Origin: Oncomelania hupensis
Taxonomy: Eukaryota; Mollusca; Gastropoda; Littorinimorpha; Pomatiopsidae
NCBI GenBank assembly: GCA_036898135.1
Contig: CM072526.1
Span: forward strand, 54,196,899 to 54,260,898
Direction: 5' to 3'
Length of the DNA: 64,000 nucleotides
The position numbers and the translations under genes are program-made. Below the pieces are notes generated by a model that saw only the letters and a program-made list of their open reading frames with translations, did not search any database and was not told the DNA's origin. This document shows, piece after piece, positions 44,236 through 57,744 of the stretch. Position 1 is the first letter of the stretch; every line of letters starts with the position of its first letter.

Positions 44236-44308
<73 letters not shown>
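44230..44308. repeat. (GA)n microsatellite
   Basis: A long GA run; a shorter one lies at 43724-43766 in the paired duplicate. Confidence 0.9.
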
Positions 44309-44689
44309 GGAAGAGATGCAACATTTAATAACATATCTTAGGCATGCCTATGCAGTGAATGTACAATGCATGGTTGAGTGTTTTTCGATATAACTTAGTG
44401 CGTGTAGGAAACATCACATAAAAAATTTATTGTACTCACCCTCGGCCTCGCTTCCGCGATCCGTCTTCCAATCTTGCTGATGGGGATATATCCTTAATAA
44501 ATCACCACTATACCTGTCATTGTCACACAACACGGCACACTGTTCAAGCGATTGAGTCATGAAGACGTATTGCGGTACATACACGGTAACACATCACACA
44601 TTATATGCACAGTGAAGATGCTGGCCGGCCGGCTATAGGCTGCGCTACATGCAATTGTGTGCCTATAGCTTGCACCATTAACATTAGCA

Positions 44690-45090
44690 TCACGCGCGAG
44701 ACTTTCGTAAATTCGCTGCACTTACAACGGCCAGCATTCAAAAACAAGACGAGTTTTTATAATGTCGACCACATCACCAGAAAGTTCAAACTTTGTACTA
44801 AGTGACTTCAAATGGTGAACATTGTAAGAAGGATTCAAATGTGTAATTACAATGTACACGTATACACACTCGAAAACGTAAAACCGGTCGACCGGTCCAC
44901 TGCTAGTAAGCTCACAGTGCAGGATCGGACAGCTAGTGCCGTCAAATCGACTTAAATATAACACAAACCAAATCGATTTCGTGGTTATAGATTATGCTAC
45001 CACAAAACACAGATATGGAAGTAACTAAATGCAAACCATTATCACAATACAAACGATATTTCACATAAAACGATCACTTTTAGTACACAA
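44690..45090 (-). repeat. duplicated block, copy A (pair of 49170-49545)
   Basis: The stretch TAATGTCGACCACATCACCA with about 330 neighbouring bases recurs at 49235 in the same orientation with scattered substitutions and indels. On the minus strand both encode a similar short stretch (KSLSTKFELSGDVVDII), but copy B has a stop upstream, so coding is doubtful. Confidence 0.75.
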
Positions 45091-46025
45091 AAATAGGATG
45101 ATGAGCCATACGTTTCCTCATAGCTGTGTATTGCGGAGAGCGTGGGGTTGGCGTCTGCATCTGGATTTGCCGCGCGCGGCTCCAAGCTTCGCTAAAAATA
45201 GCTTGCACATGTTGGCAGAGAGCACAAATTTTACTCAGGGCTAGACAGGCGTGGGGAACGTCCTCGTACTTCGATATTTATCGGGAAGTTTCCATCGATA
45301 GTAAATACGCAAATCCAGAAAATTCTCCAATAATATCGCAGGGCTAGAAATTAACTTTTTTCTTTGGGGGCCACCGGGCCCCTTCATTGAAAAATTTGAG
45401 GGCCCACAAGCAACTTTCGGGGCCCAACTTGAAAAATAATGCAAACAAAAAACAAAAGAATTATTGACAATATAATAAGTAGAAAGTACAATTTGTCTGA
45501 TAATCTAAAATAAAAACAATTGAATTTTCAATTTTGCTGAGTGATGTCATTTTTATGTGCCTTTTCTTTCACTTTCAAACATTACCAACAAAAAAGGGGA
45601 AAAAAAAACACACACACACATTCAGTGACACACATATTCCAGTGACTAGTGAGCCTGAAATGGCCATTAAACAAAATAGAAAAAAATCAAGTGAGTCTCT
45701 TGTATAATACTTTTCAGTTTTGTGACTGAGTATTGCACAATACACATCATTAAATTTTTAATATGAGTAACCTAACAAAAAATCTGACCTCAATGCACAA
45801 AAGTTCAAAACAAAACCATGAAAGGGAACTAAACTTAACAGTACTCTTCCTGATAAACTAAAACAAACAGATTTTGCATTTTCTTTTTTTTCAATCATCT
45901 ATTCATATTACACTTATGTGCACTTGAGTTAACAGAAGTAAACTAAAAATACAATAACAAAACAAACACACAAAAAAAGAACACAATACTATTACTGTGA
46001 GTGAGTCTGTTGCAAACATTATATA

Positions 46026-46398
46026 CAGGGTGTTCCAAAAGTCTTGGGCACATTTTGACATTGAATGTTTCCGAAACTTTTAAGGATATAAAAACGCATC
46101 TGGTAAATTCAGAAAGCTTGTAATCTCAAGTTTTACATGGAATGTTCAAAGATGTTCAATGTGAGCACCATTGGTCACACGACACACATCAAGCCGATAG
46201 TCAAATTCTTGCCAAACGCGTCCCAGCATTTTCTGGTTGAGTAAACGCCATTAATGGGTCTGATAAAAATAAAAAAATCAACAGCTTTACAAAAAACTTA
46301 ATGTAATTAGCTTTAAAATGGCACAACTTTTATCTTACTACCATTCATAATAATTGAGATATGGGGACTTCAAATGTGCCCAAGACTTTTGGAACACC

Positions 46399-46401
<3 letters not shown>
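46026..46401. mobile_element. mariner-like MITE
   Basis: CAGGGTGTTCCAAAAGTCTT (from 46026) recurs inverted, ending at 46401; about 32 bp match with one missing A. TA flanks both sides. These ends are typical of Tc1/mariner relatives. At 376 bp it has no transposase. Confidence 0.85.

Positions 46402-46470
<69 letters not shown>
46402..46470. repeat. (TA)n microsatellite, left
   Basis: A pure TA run between the MITE and the palindrome. Confidence 0.95.
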
Positions 46471-47021
<551 letters not shown>

Positions 47022-47269
47022 AAAAACACAATCCAGTGTACATTCTTTGTATACAAATACATTATGATTTACACAGTGACTAGATCTAAACACAGGCAGA
47101 GATCTTTTTTTTTGGGGTGGTGGGGGTGGGGGTGGGAGCAGATGGACAATGATCAAGTCTTGCACAACCTGACATTCAAATGAAAATCTTCAATGGCATG
47201 CACACAATCAAAAGTTCAAAAGAAAACAGCTAGAAAGGGAACCACATGTCTTGACCCAGCACTGTACTC

Positions 47270-47929
47270 TCAGTCACTGTCAACAGATTCATCTGACTCT
47301 GTGCTAGAGTCCTCAGCATCACGCTCGCGCTCTCCATAAGGCTGTGTTTGAGGACGCCGAGATCGCTGCCCAGGTGTTGCCCAGTGCTTCAGGGCCTCTG
47401 CTGGGTCAAACTGATCCCTCTCTGGGCAGTGCAGGGAGATTCGCATCAGGTCGTTGAGGGTTTTGTTTGCCAGGCTACTCCTCCATTTATTCTTGATGCG
47501 CTTCATCAGGGAAAATCCCCTCTCACAGTCTGCACTGTGGGATGGGAGAGACAGCACAAAGTCAACAACTCTAAGTGCATTTGGAAACCTCTCTTGCGTC
47601 ACATTCAGCTCCTTCCAAGAAGCACTGACAATGTTGTGGTAGCGGCGACCAATTTCAGCACGTACTGCTGGCCATTCAGCCACTGCTGCATCAGTGTCGA
47701 TGTCGATCTCTGCCTCCTCAAGGACAACTTTGTACTCAGTTACAATGTCACTCATCTGCTCATCACCAAAAGTGGCCCACTCTTCACTGTGCTTGTCAGG
47801 CCAGAGTGAAAAGTTCACAATGCTTCTGGCGTCTTTCGCTTCCCAAAAATGGGAAAATACGCCATCGCCGATTGTTTTACTATAGCAACTGTATGGCGAC
47901 GATATGTAGACATACTTTCGTACTTGCAA
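47270..47929 (-). pseudogene. hAT transposase C-terminal fragment
   Basis: 219 codons, of which about 30-175 look like the C-terminal third of a hAT transposase. The hATC dimerisation segment is clear: VLSLPSHSADCERGFSLMKR followed by IKNKWRSSLANKTLNDLM. The tail is acidic and Ser-rich. The N-terminal BED finger and the catalytic DDE part are not present upstream, so the protein cannot be an active transposase, although the frame itself is unbroken. It lies inside matching hAT ends. Confidence 0.85.
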
Positions 47930-48398
47930 AGATGGACATTTTGCGCTTATGTTGTGCCATAGCCTTTTGTTTATTATATTAAAAAGATATTGAAGTGTAT
48001 ATTAAACTTTTGAGTGCAAAATTAAAGGGTTTTCGCTTCTTTTCTGTGTTTTTTTTCTGTCCAAATTTAGGGCACCGGTGTGGGTTGCTTCCCTTGGCCC
48101 AAATACTAAACTGCCGAGTAGAGCTAGCTGTAGCAGACGAATTATTTTGCGGGCCAAGCGGGCCCTTCGTTTTTCAACTTTCCGAGCCCGAAATCAACTT
48201 TGCGGGTTTTTGGCCCCGGGCCCCCGCTAATTTCGAGCCCTGAATATCGACTAACGAAAATTATCAACGTTATACAAAGCTTCTTCTAACAACAATGCAA
48301 ACTCAAATCAAAGGTAAATACATTCTATTATTGAATACTTTGCAAAACGAAACGATTAGATCTATCGTACGCGCTTGAGACGTACTTTCGTTCGCGTT

Positions 48399-48977
48399 TC
48401 AACGTAACACATTTATACTCTCACAAACCCCACTACTGTCAACACTGATGCTTTCAACACTAGCATTTATACTGTCACAAACAACACTACTGTCAACACT
48501 GATGCTTTCCTTTTGATTTTTGAGATTGGCAGCCTTTTTACTTGCCTTTTTTCGTGTACCAGTACTACCTACACTTTGCTCAGAAAACCACTGACACACA
48601 CTGCAGTCAGATCCATCTATTTTAGAGTTATACTCGGTCCACAACACTTTTGTGCTATCAGTGTCATCACATGCTGCTTTTAGGAGACCCTGAGACGGAA
48701 TGTTCCCCTTTTGGTTTACATTCAGTTTTACCAAGCGAGAACAGCATGAATAACATAATGTTTTGGAGTATGTAGTGCCATTTGCTTCTTCAGACACTTG
48801 AATGCCATGAAATCTGTACAGGTAGGAAGCATAATTTTGGCAAAGCTTAATAGGAGCATGCTTGCCCTTAACTGGCTTTGATCTTCTACCACAAATTCTA
48901 CACAGGGAGTGCAGTCTTTGTGTGTGGAGATTTTCAGTATGTTGCATAGCAGCCATTCTCAACTGCACAGCAGCCAT
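48399..48977 (-). CDS. RAG1 N-terminus-like zinc-binding protein
   Basis: 192 codons. Residues 25-30 are LCRICG and are followed by H40, then LCYSCC at 74-79 and CSVC at 125-128. The order C-x2-C-G, H, Y/F-x-I-x-V, C-x2-C, W, C-x2-C, followed by a basic Lys-rich stretch (143-154), parallels the non-core N-terminus of vertebrate RAG1 (which has LCRICG, CHNC and CDIC). An N-terminal RAG1-like protein was reported from an Aplysia transposon named N-RAG-TP, and this may be a relative. The last 40 residues repeat ESISVDSS twice. No RAG1 catalytic core is visible nearby. The ZAD-type finger is an alternative reading of LCRICG. Start taken at the first Met; a Met at residue 8 or 11 is equally possible. 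Confidence 0.55.
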   Translation of the reverse strand: MAAVQLRMAAMQHTENLHTQRLHSLCRICGRRSKPVKGKHAPIKLCQNYASYLYRFHGIQVSEEANGTTYSKTLCYSCCSRLVKLNVNQKGNIPSQGLLKAACDDTDSTKVLWTEYNSKIDGSDCSVCQWFSEQSVGSTGTRKKASKKAANLKNQKESISVDSSVVCDSINASVESISVDSSGVCESINVLR

Positions 48978-49169
48978 TCTTAATTAACTGACAGATCAAA
49001 CTAAATATTAATAAACTTTAGGAAAACCCACAATAACTGTAATACATTACGCACACACACAACACAAACGATACACACACTGTACACACATACACGTAAA
49101 CGCGGTGGGCCCGGCCCAGTGCGGCAATGCATGCAACAATTCTGTGCGAGTGCCTGTTGCTGCCACCAC

Positions 49170-49545
49170 TAACGCTAACAAAAAGTTAATTCGCTGGAAT
49201 TAAAGAGGCCAACAATCAAACACAAGAAGCAATGTTATAATGTCGACCACATCACCAGAAAGTTCAAACTTTGTACTAAGTGACTTCATATGGTGAACAT
49301 TGTAAGAAGGATTTAAAGGTGTAACTAAACCGCGTATACACGTACACACTACTAGAATTCGCCAAAGCCGGTCGTGTTCAAGTGCAGTGGACGATCAGTA
49401 CACACGGTCAAATCGACTTAAATATAACACAAACGAAATCGAATGTGGAGGTTTACTTTATGCTAACACAAAACACAGATATGAAAGTAACTAAAATGCA
49501 AAAGAAGTACCACAATACAAAGGATATTTCACATAAAAATCAATT
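49170..49545 (-). repeat. duplicated block, copy B (pair of 44690-45090)
   Basis: It lies 200-570 bases upstream (minus strand) of the RAG1-like frame, so it may include that gene's 5' region. The match to copy A begins near CTAACAAAAAGTTAATTCGC and runs through TATTTCACATAAAA. Confidence 0.7.
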
Positions 49546-49668
49546 CTATAGCACAATGATAGAGAACGATATCCACTGCTAGTATACTCCATATAGCCCA
49601 GCCTTTGTTCTAGAGTGCTTGGCGCGGGCCTGGAAGGGGAGTTTCATGCAGCGCTGATGCCAGGATTG

Positions 49669-50741
49669 TGTAACGCGTCCCCTATTTTTGCGTTATCTAT
49701 GTGAGAGTTATACTAACTACTTAATTTTCTACTGGTACGGGGATCGGGCACGACTTACCAAATTATGGCATGTAAGACATACAAAACAGAACAAGTCTCA
49801 CTGCCATCCAAAGGCGTCGCCGTGCGCTCACAAATATGACTCTGAACTACAATTTGTTTCCACTTTTATATACTTTTATTAATCTAGCTTAATACATGTC
49901 AACCAAGGAACATAAAACTCGCATGCACATAGATTCTAACTAACAAATACAAATAATAGTCAAATAAACTCATTGTTTCTTACCTCATCTTTTAGTTTCT
50001 TTCGCCTCTCTTTTCTCCTTTGAAAACACCATTTTTCACCCTATACTAACAATAATAGAACTAAAACAGCAGTCTAAGTTATGCACACACCCTAAGAACC
50101 GACCAAACCTAACTTACTTACCAACTCACTGATTGACTAACTTTCAAACTAACTTCTGCAACTAAATAACAAAATCACCAGTTAAACAACTACCAAGCAA
50201 AAACAACCAATCTGTTGCACTATACATTTTATCCTAACTTCTGATACATTCTGAACTGACCACCCTAAGCACTACAAACTGTGCCCGAGAAGGGACCAGA
50301 GCTGCTTGGAGCCTTGTAGAAGAAAGAGATAAGAGAGAGATTCCTTTGTTCACTCTGGCTTTTATACCAATATTTCTGCAGGGGTGCATTTCTCTAGATA
50401 AGGTGATGCCTTAACTGCCACGTGACTGACCCAACCCAAATCCCTGGGACTTGCACCAACCACGAGGTCAGAATTGACCATGCTCTCCACACACAAGAGA
50501 CCAATGGTTGCAGACCACAGACCTACTTGCATGCACATCTTTATGCGTCATACTTTGACCATGCAAATTCTAACTTTCCCCGGCCAGTAACTGCTGACCA
50601 AGCGAATATGTATCACACGTGCTAGGTAACAACTAACACTTCTGCATCTGACTCACTGCTGTATCCAAGCCGAGCTAAGCAATCTTTATAATCATCCCTT
50701 ACCATTATCTTCCCCTGTGTAACTTTCCCTCAAAGGTTATA
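49669..50741 (-). repeat. 3' LTR of the 49669-58812 element
   Basis: 1073 bp, nearly identical to 57745-58812; the main difference is GAGAGTTATACTAAC against GAGATCTAAC near the start. Confidence 0.85.
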
Positions 50742-53700
50742 ATTGCCGCCGGCCTGCGAAGGAGCGTCCTCGCTCCTTAAAAATTAACCATGAAGAAAAA
50801 AAAACAAAATAAATCAAAGAGGTCACGAAGTGACGTTACCAAAGCGACCTGAGGAGGCGAAGTGGCGAAGATGAGGTAAGACTTATAAAATATAAAAATT
50901 GCAAAAGAAGGTTGCATGCCCCAGACGACATAAATAAGCATAAAACAATGAAAAACCACAATTGAATATGTCCCACGGTAAATTACTTAAAATGTCAGGT
51001 GCCAAAAACTTTTAAGGTTGTGAAGTAACACGTAGTGAAGACTGTGGATCCAGCAACAGAAGCGACCAAAAGGGCTATGAGGACATTTGGCAATGAGGAC
51101 AAATGAGGACTGTCCCCACACGCCAACCAGCACCTTAAGGCGGTTGCGCGTGAGCGAGCGTAACGAGTATTGACGACGGGCGTGTAGACGTGGGGTTGAC
51201 AAAGGGACGACGAAGAAGCGTGAAGTGTAGCCAATTGAAGAATGTGACGTCACCGCACCATGCAAACCTCCGGTGATGGAGAAGTCGTAGTGTAGCGGAC
51301 CTGGTAGCTAGTAGTTGAATGAAGATTATGAGTAGTGTCTGAAGGAGGGAGGCCCACATGACGAGGCACCCAGGAGTACGCAGCAGGCGAAGGGGATGGA
51401 AGTGTGCATTGAGGTTGAGCACACAAAGGGAATGGAAATGGAGATTACAGAATAGTAGAGGGGAAGAGCTCCAACCTCGTTTAGCGAAAGTCTTTGCTGT
51501 CCCCTGTCTGTAATATTGGAATACGGGAGATGACCACAACTCTGGGAGAAAGTGGTATAATGTCTGGTCGAGGGACATAAGGAGAGGTGTTCTCTGCATC
51601 TGAAGAAGTGGGGAAGTTGGGGTACGGGCAAGCAGTCCAAGTGGGTGTACGTGGGAATGAAGGTTGTGAAGATTTCAGACAAAAGGCGAAAGTGGATATC
51701 GTGGATTATTGTTGTGTCGGTAGAAGAGAGATGAAGGAGTTCGTTCAATCGTAGACTAGCTTAAAGTTGACGTGACAAAAAGGTCCAATAAAGCCAAGGC
51801 AAAGTAAGACGATGGCTGAAGAAGGGAGGCATTGCATGGTGTGATGGTGACGGCACGTGGCGAAGATGATGGTCGTCAAGGTATGAAGACATCGACGAAG
51901 ACGGAGGTAGACGCTCGAAACAGCGCACATAAAGTCAATATGACACTTTGATCACTGTTTCGAAAGTTTTGTTGGAAAATGTTTGTTTTATAGGTATAAT
52001 TGGCACAACCACAGCAAAGCGTCCAAGGCACTGAATATAAATATTAATTACAACACACCAAAATATGTGACATGGTGACACCGTGACGGACATTCTATAA
52101 CCTGTAAACAACACTATTGAATTAAAATCATCACAATATCCTAAAGAAACATGAAAAAAATAGAAAAGCAAACAGTCGATAAACTTGGTCAAAAACGACA
52201 AAAGACCAATAAACAATCAACTATAAATCATTATACCACCGAAATGAAAAATGTGAACAAAGAAAACATTTAAAGTCAACATGGAAAAATTTGAGCGAAA
52301 CCTTCAAGAAACATGAAAGAACAACAAAAACAGTTAAATTGCAAAACAACCAACTTAACAAGTTTTAGAAAAAAAATTTGAAAAAGGAAAAAAAATTTTA
52401 CAAAGTAAGGGAGTGATAAAACAGAAAGACATTAAATGATGAGCAAACATTGTGGTATTTCAAGGCAACGTTAGAAGGCAAATTGATGAGAGTGATGCTA
52501 GAACTAACATGTGTGAAATAACAAGTTGTAGTCCGTAAATAAAATATAGGAGGGAGACTGAGATAAACAGATAAGTTAGAAGGAAGGGAGATCCTCACGA
52601 GGACGTAACACAAGTAATAGGGGGAGACAATCTAAGACCAGCACGTACTAAGGAAAGAGAAGAAGAAGAAGAAGAGAGAGCTACAACGTATGCGAGGAGA
52701 ACGATAACACAATCTGCGCATGTGAGCGATGCTAGGAGCTACAAGACCACAAGACTAAGAGGTTAAAAGGTCACATCAATGAATGGAAATTCCTATCATG
52801 TGTACACAAGGGATGCTGAGTCTATGTAAAAGAATGGAGGGGAGAAGACAGAAGGGGAGAGAATGAGTAGATCGACAGACAAGAACGGTACCTGAAAGAA
52901 CGTCATCAACAATAAAATAACGGGGAAAAAATAATTATGCCTAAAAAGAGATGTCCAATACAAATCAATATACAATAAAAATCTTAAAGAAGATATTTAT
53001 ATAAAAGTGAATAGGAGCATACAATGTGGAGCACAACAAAATATAAACCATCATTGATCATTGAGAAAAAAAACACACACACACATAAGATAACGTAAAT
53101 AGAGAGCAATAATTCAAACATGATACACTCAAAACGAGTAAGGTGCAGTGGCCATGATACACAAAACCAATGCTAACAAAATCATGTAAAATTGAGTGCG
53201 CATTATGTCGGGCATCTGTGAGACTCTTGTCTACCAGACGCAATCCATTAAATATAAACACAGTCCATTAAATATAAACACATAAACGAAGAACTTTTAA
53301 GTTAAGTTATAGATACGGACACAACATCAATAGTATTGCAAGTACAACATCAAGGTTATTAAACACACAACATCAACGTTATTGCACACACATCTTAAGG
53401 TTACAGTGAGCATGAGTGTCAGTAAATTAACGTGCACACAAAATCGTGTAAAACCCATGACAAATTCCAATGTCATTGACATGCACAGAGAACACATTGG
53501 ATTAACCCAAATACAACAAGAATTGAGTATCATCTCTAGACATTGTAGTAAACTGATCGACAACGTTGATGAACATTGCAACACACTTCTGGAAAATGAA
53601 GACATGTAAAAATGATAAATGCGAATGAGTATGTTGTAGCATAAATAGATACAAATAGAAAATTATGACAATTGTGAACGTTGCATGTTGAAACAATGAA

Positions 53701-54060
53701 TCAAAAAGTTGAACCAAGTACATGTATAATGTTTTTCTCAATATAGCGAATTGGAGGCCACAGATGTGCCGTTGACTAAGTAAGTACACAAGGACCAATA
53801 AGTAACATGCACATGAATTAATCCACTATGTGCTGATTCGTAAGAACCCGTAATTAGCGCCATTATCAGAGACAAAGTAAAAATAAATTTCAACACCACT
53901 CAACAAAAGGTTGATTTAAGGACTTTACCTCAACAATTGACAAAACTGTTGCCGATTGCTGCGATAAAATGTGACACACAACAATGAACACTGCATGCAA
54001 CCGACATGCGTATGCGTATCATGCATAGCATTTCCGAGATGGATGATCGATATCTTTACC
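50742..54060. other. interior of the 49669-58812 element, content unrecognised
   Basis: Strong strand bias (A/G-rich on the plus strand) and only short frames. I see no domain on either strand. Confidence 0.4.
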
Positions 54061-54744
54061 CGATCACACAAGAACCGTAGATAACGATCGAAAATAACAT
54101 TGATGAAAAATTTTTTTAATCAATTTCATCCATTTCGGATACGGAGAAACCGAACCCGTCGCCTTTTTCAGTGGCGAATCATGAAAACGAGCATCCTGGT
54201 TAAAGGATGATTGAGCACCGAATTTATGTTCACTTCTCATACTGTGAGACATCGACATGGAGAGAGCACAACCTCCTTGAGGGTGACCACGTATGAATTA
54301 CTGTCAAGAATGCGCCGTAATTGGTAGGATTGCCACCACGACAACTTAATAATGCGGGAAGATGCAAGATTTCTTCCGTTTGTTTATCGGTAATATGACA
54401 CTCTAGCCATGTAATATTTAGATCAGGAGGTGTAACGCATGGACACCTCCGCGAAGATAACGGAACCATCTATTTATAGTAGAATAATATTGACTAGGAC
54501 AAGCTGGGAGTGTGGCGAGACAAATATCCACTAAGCGCTGTCCATTAGAGAGTTCTAAGATAACATCCGTACGATAAATTGTAGTCTTCAACAAGAAACC
54601 AGCAGAACGAATAAGAATAAGTAGCAAGGCGAACATAAGGAGGAGAACGGAAGAGGTGGAGGTGGAAGCACCTCGGGAATAGTAGAGATAAGGACAGCAT
54701 AGGCAAAAGTTACAATGCCCCGAATAGTAGGCCAAGCGGTGAGA

Positions 54745-55262
54745 CTAGGGTCTGACAACAAAGAAAGTAGACTGATCAGTCAAGATAGCCAAGTAGTCTG
54801 GGATGTTGACTAATCGAGTGGCATGAGGCGTTGTGTGATTGAAGGGAACTGGAGGCGTGAGAACCTGAAAAACTTGAAACAAAGCTGTCCTGGAAGAAAT
54901 GGGTATATTAATGGTTAAATACAAGTCATCACCTTGAAAAGCATACAATGTATTCTGTTGTTCATAATAAATTGTAGAATGAAAATGAACAATGTCAAAA
55001 TTACTTCATGAGCTACACATATCGTGCTCATGGTACCTGAATGTCGAATACAATCGAGTAGAGGTATTGGCAGAACTGTCACTTTAGGTATCGTGATGAC
55101 ATAGGTATGTTGCCAATGCTGGATAGTTGTTACCAGATGACCAAGATCTTTGAAGAAGATGCCATAGTTCAGACGAGCTTCATGAGTTGTCACCACCCCA
55201 GTGATGAAAGTAAATAGACGAAGGGAGGAGACAAAGAAGCGGCTGAAACAGACATAGGACAA
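54745..55262 (-). pseudogene. possible envelope-like (F-type) fragment, frameshifted
   Basis: Two minus frames lie head to tail. The first (55262-54915) starts with a hydrophobic, signal-like segment and continues ARLNYGIFFKDLGHLV. The second (54948-54745) contains LYLTINIPISSRT and HATRLVNIPDYLAILTD. These short patterns remind me of invertebrate retroelement envelope proteins of the baculovirus F type. The frames are offset and neither reaches a fusion peptide or membrane anchor I can identify. Position after the chromodomain fits a gag-pol-env order. It is a weak call and non-functional as it stands. Confidence 0.3.
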
Positions 55263-56270
55263 TGAACATGTGAAACAACCTATTCACAATCAGAAAACGA
55301 AAACAAGTTACATCTCGAACGTGAGATGAAGAAGTTAGGCCAAGGGAAGATGCTGTCTTCGGTAAGAAAAAGTGTAAAAGTACATTATAAAGAAGCACAT
55401 CAGAGGAAGTTGAAGCTGGTGATCAGAGGGAAGAATTGTTAAACAATTTAATACAATCTGACAGATTATAAATAGTACTAATATAAAAAATAGCATTCCG
55501 TATTTATCAAACTTGAAATGTACCTCAAGTATGTATTCTGTCATACGTACAAATTTATTCTTCAACTTAGAACTGAATTTTGTCACATTACACAAGAATT
55601 GAACCCGTAAATAAAATGGAACGATACTTGTCAATCCGTACCATGACCGACGTCACGAGGTGACGAAAAGCTTGTCGCGCGTCAAACCTTTGCATGAGAC
55701 GGAGAGAAAGGTATCATCATCATCGGTTCTGAAACTTAAGAACTGAATAAAAGATTAGACACATCATCATACACACCAGTTATGATGTAAATCTATCAAA
55801 TACATCCCCTAAATGTCGAAGTCTGAGAAGTCATTATGCTCTAAACAACTTAAACGCGACTCAATGGCGGTGAAAACATTTCACCGTATCATCTTTATTA
55901 TTTCTCAAGCTTCCGACAAGCCTGGACAAAGTAAGACTCAATGCAAGTATTGCAGAGTCAACCCCAAAGTACAACACAGTGTACCATCACCCAGTACAGC
56001 ATTTGTGTACTTACACACTTTCACCATAGGATTATTGTTTACCTTAGAATTCGTACCACCGGTGTACGTTAAGTGCGTACCACATTACGTACGACAGCAT
56101 CACATCGCATCACGTAGATCCTCATTAAGTTACGTACTACTTCAGGTACGATCAATTTCCCCCGTCGGAAATTCCACACCATTATACATAATTAAAAATT
56201 ATTTCCCCACATTTATTGTAACCGTTATCGCACCCTTTTTTTTTATGCGCATGAATCGGAACACCTTATA

Positions 56271-56283
56271 TCAACATCATCAA

Positions 56284-56333
<50 letters not shown>

Positions 56334-56373
56334 ACATCATCATCAACATCATCATCAACATCATCATCGACAC

Positions 56374-56413
<40 letters not shown>
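56271..56413. repeat. (CAT)n microsatellite
   Basis: CAT units with CAA interruptions. His and Asp runs are by-products. Confidence 0.95.
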
Positions 56414-56414
<1 letters not shown>

Positions 56415-56680
56415 GCGGTCAATTGAGTGCTTAAGCAGTGCATTCATTTGACTCATCGTTTTCATAATGAATTAAATACATAATAAACATTATCAGTTAC
56501 TTCATCAACAAGGTGTGGTCTCCAAAATATGACCCCCAATGACTTATATAGTCTGTCATGCAAGACAAGTATTACACCATATGAACCACAGCCACAACAA
56601 CCTATGTATACTTTGTACAATCCTTAGTGTAATCAGTGTGAACATAGTCCGGCATGAACGCACATCAAACACCTAGGTAA

Positions 56681-57079
56681 TCACCGTTTGCGAGTGCGAC
56701 GCTGCGTGCGCCCTTGTAAAGTTTTATTTACATGAAATTGCTGAATTAACTTTTCAGACACGTTAGAAGCGGGTTCCCACGTAGTATTTGAATACCCTTT
56801 CCATTTAACCCTATAGTGTCTCTGTCCATTTCTCATTCTAGTTGCAAGTAGTTTTTCTACTTCATACACTGGCTCGTCAATATCTGTACTTGACGATGAC
56901 ACTACAGTATCACCTTGAGACTGACTTGTGCTCGTTACTTGAGACCCATTTTGAGAAATACATTTAGGAGGTACATTCATTTGTGACGCTCGACCCTTCT
57001 CCTGGGATCGAGTATCACGAGTTTCATCGTTCTGTTGTTTAATCTTGTAAAACTGAAGGAAGCTACACAACGAGTACAC
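56681..57079 (-). pseudogene. chromodomain at the C-terminus of a Pol-like frame
   Basis: A 132-codon frame. The last 60 residues read VYEVEKLLATRMRNGQRHYR, then VKWKGYSNTTWEP and ENVSEKLI-like sequence, a full chromodomain pattern with the YxVKWKGY and TWEP motifs. In retrotransposons this domain follows integrase and guides insertion to marked chromatin. Here the preceding residues are low-complexity and no integrase core comes before it, so it is probably the tail of a deleted Pol. Confidence 0.7.
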
Positions 57080-57724
57080 TTAAGGAGGCTACACAATGAG
57101 TTTCATTACTTTCTTCCGTTTGCACACCCTGGTTTTCATTGCCATCATGAGATACCACATTGTGTATCATTAACTTTGGTAAGGGCGATATCGGCATAAA
57201 GAGACAGATAACAGCATGTGCTCTAAGGTTACGAATAGCTCCCCAGACTAACAGATAAGGGCAAAGGGTTAATCTGCCTAGGCAGACACGTGCACTGCCG
57301 CGATTAATTATAGTCTACCACTACACGCTCATAGCCTACGGACCTTGACGTAGCTAATGAGAAGAAGGGGAGTACATGAGTGTGCGAATTTGTGTGCTGC
57401 TCTTTCGGTCCAAAAATAACGCCTGAGTCGGCGTGCACCGATCAGTCTATCCATTATCTTATGTTTATTCTAACTCATCCTCTTTCTGCACATACACTTC
57501 CTACAGTTGCACTAATTGATATTGTTCCAAAAAAAAAAATTCTATAGTCTGAAATGTTCAGGGACCATTATTTGTAGTGTTGGGCTATCCCATTCTTCTT
57601 CCATCTTGTACACTAAAAATTTGCTTTCTTAAAATGAATTAATTCAAACAAAATTTACCCTTAAAATTTATTCTTACAATTTATTATTAAAATTTACCCC
57701 TTACAATTTATTCTTAAAATTTAC

Positions 57725-57743
57725 CCTGCCTTTGGGTCCACCA
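57725..57743 (-). promoter_or_regulatory. putative primer-binding site
   Basis: The plus strand CCTGCCTTTGGGTCCACCA ends in CCA one base from the LTR, so the minus strand starts TGG as primer sites do. I could not name the tRNA. Confidence 0.5.
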
Positions 57744-57744
57744 A

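Larger units (their letters stand above)
43680..44440. repeat. tandemly duplicated segment, two units
   Basis: Unit 43680-43920 and unit 44185-44440 share an ATGGAGACAT-CATTCACT stretch, a GA run, CATTTAATAACATATC, an AGTGCATGTA-like block and a final GTACTCACC/GTTACTCACC. On the minus strand that end reads GGTGAGTA, a good splice donor, in both units. Confidence 0.6.

Noticed and set aside
44439..44550. Minus-strand stretch before a GGTGAGT donor that could encode the first cysteine pair of the THAP domain
   Set aside because: Joining it to the exon at 42105 breaks the reading phase, and the CAVLC motif is weak.
51326..51748. 140-codon minus frame inside the 49669-58812 element
   Set aside because: Composition-driven (A/G-rich opposite strand) with no motif; overlapping frames are of equal length.
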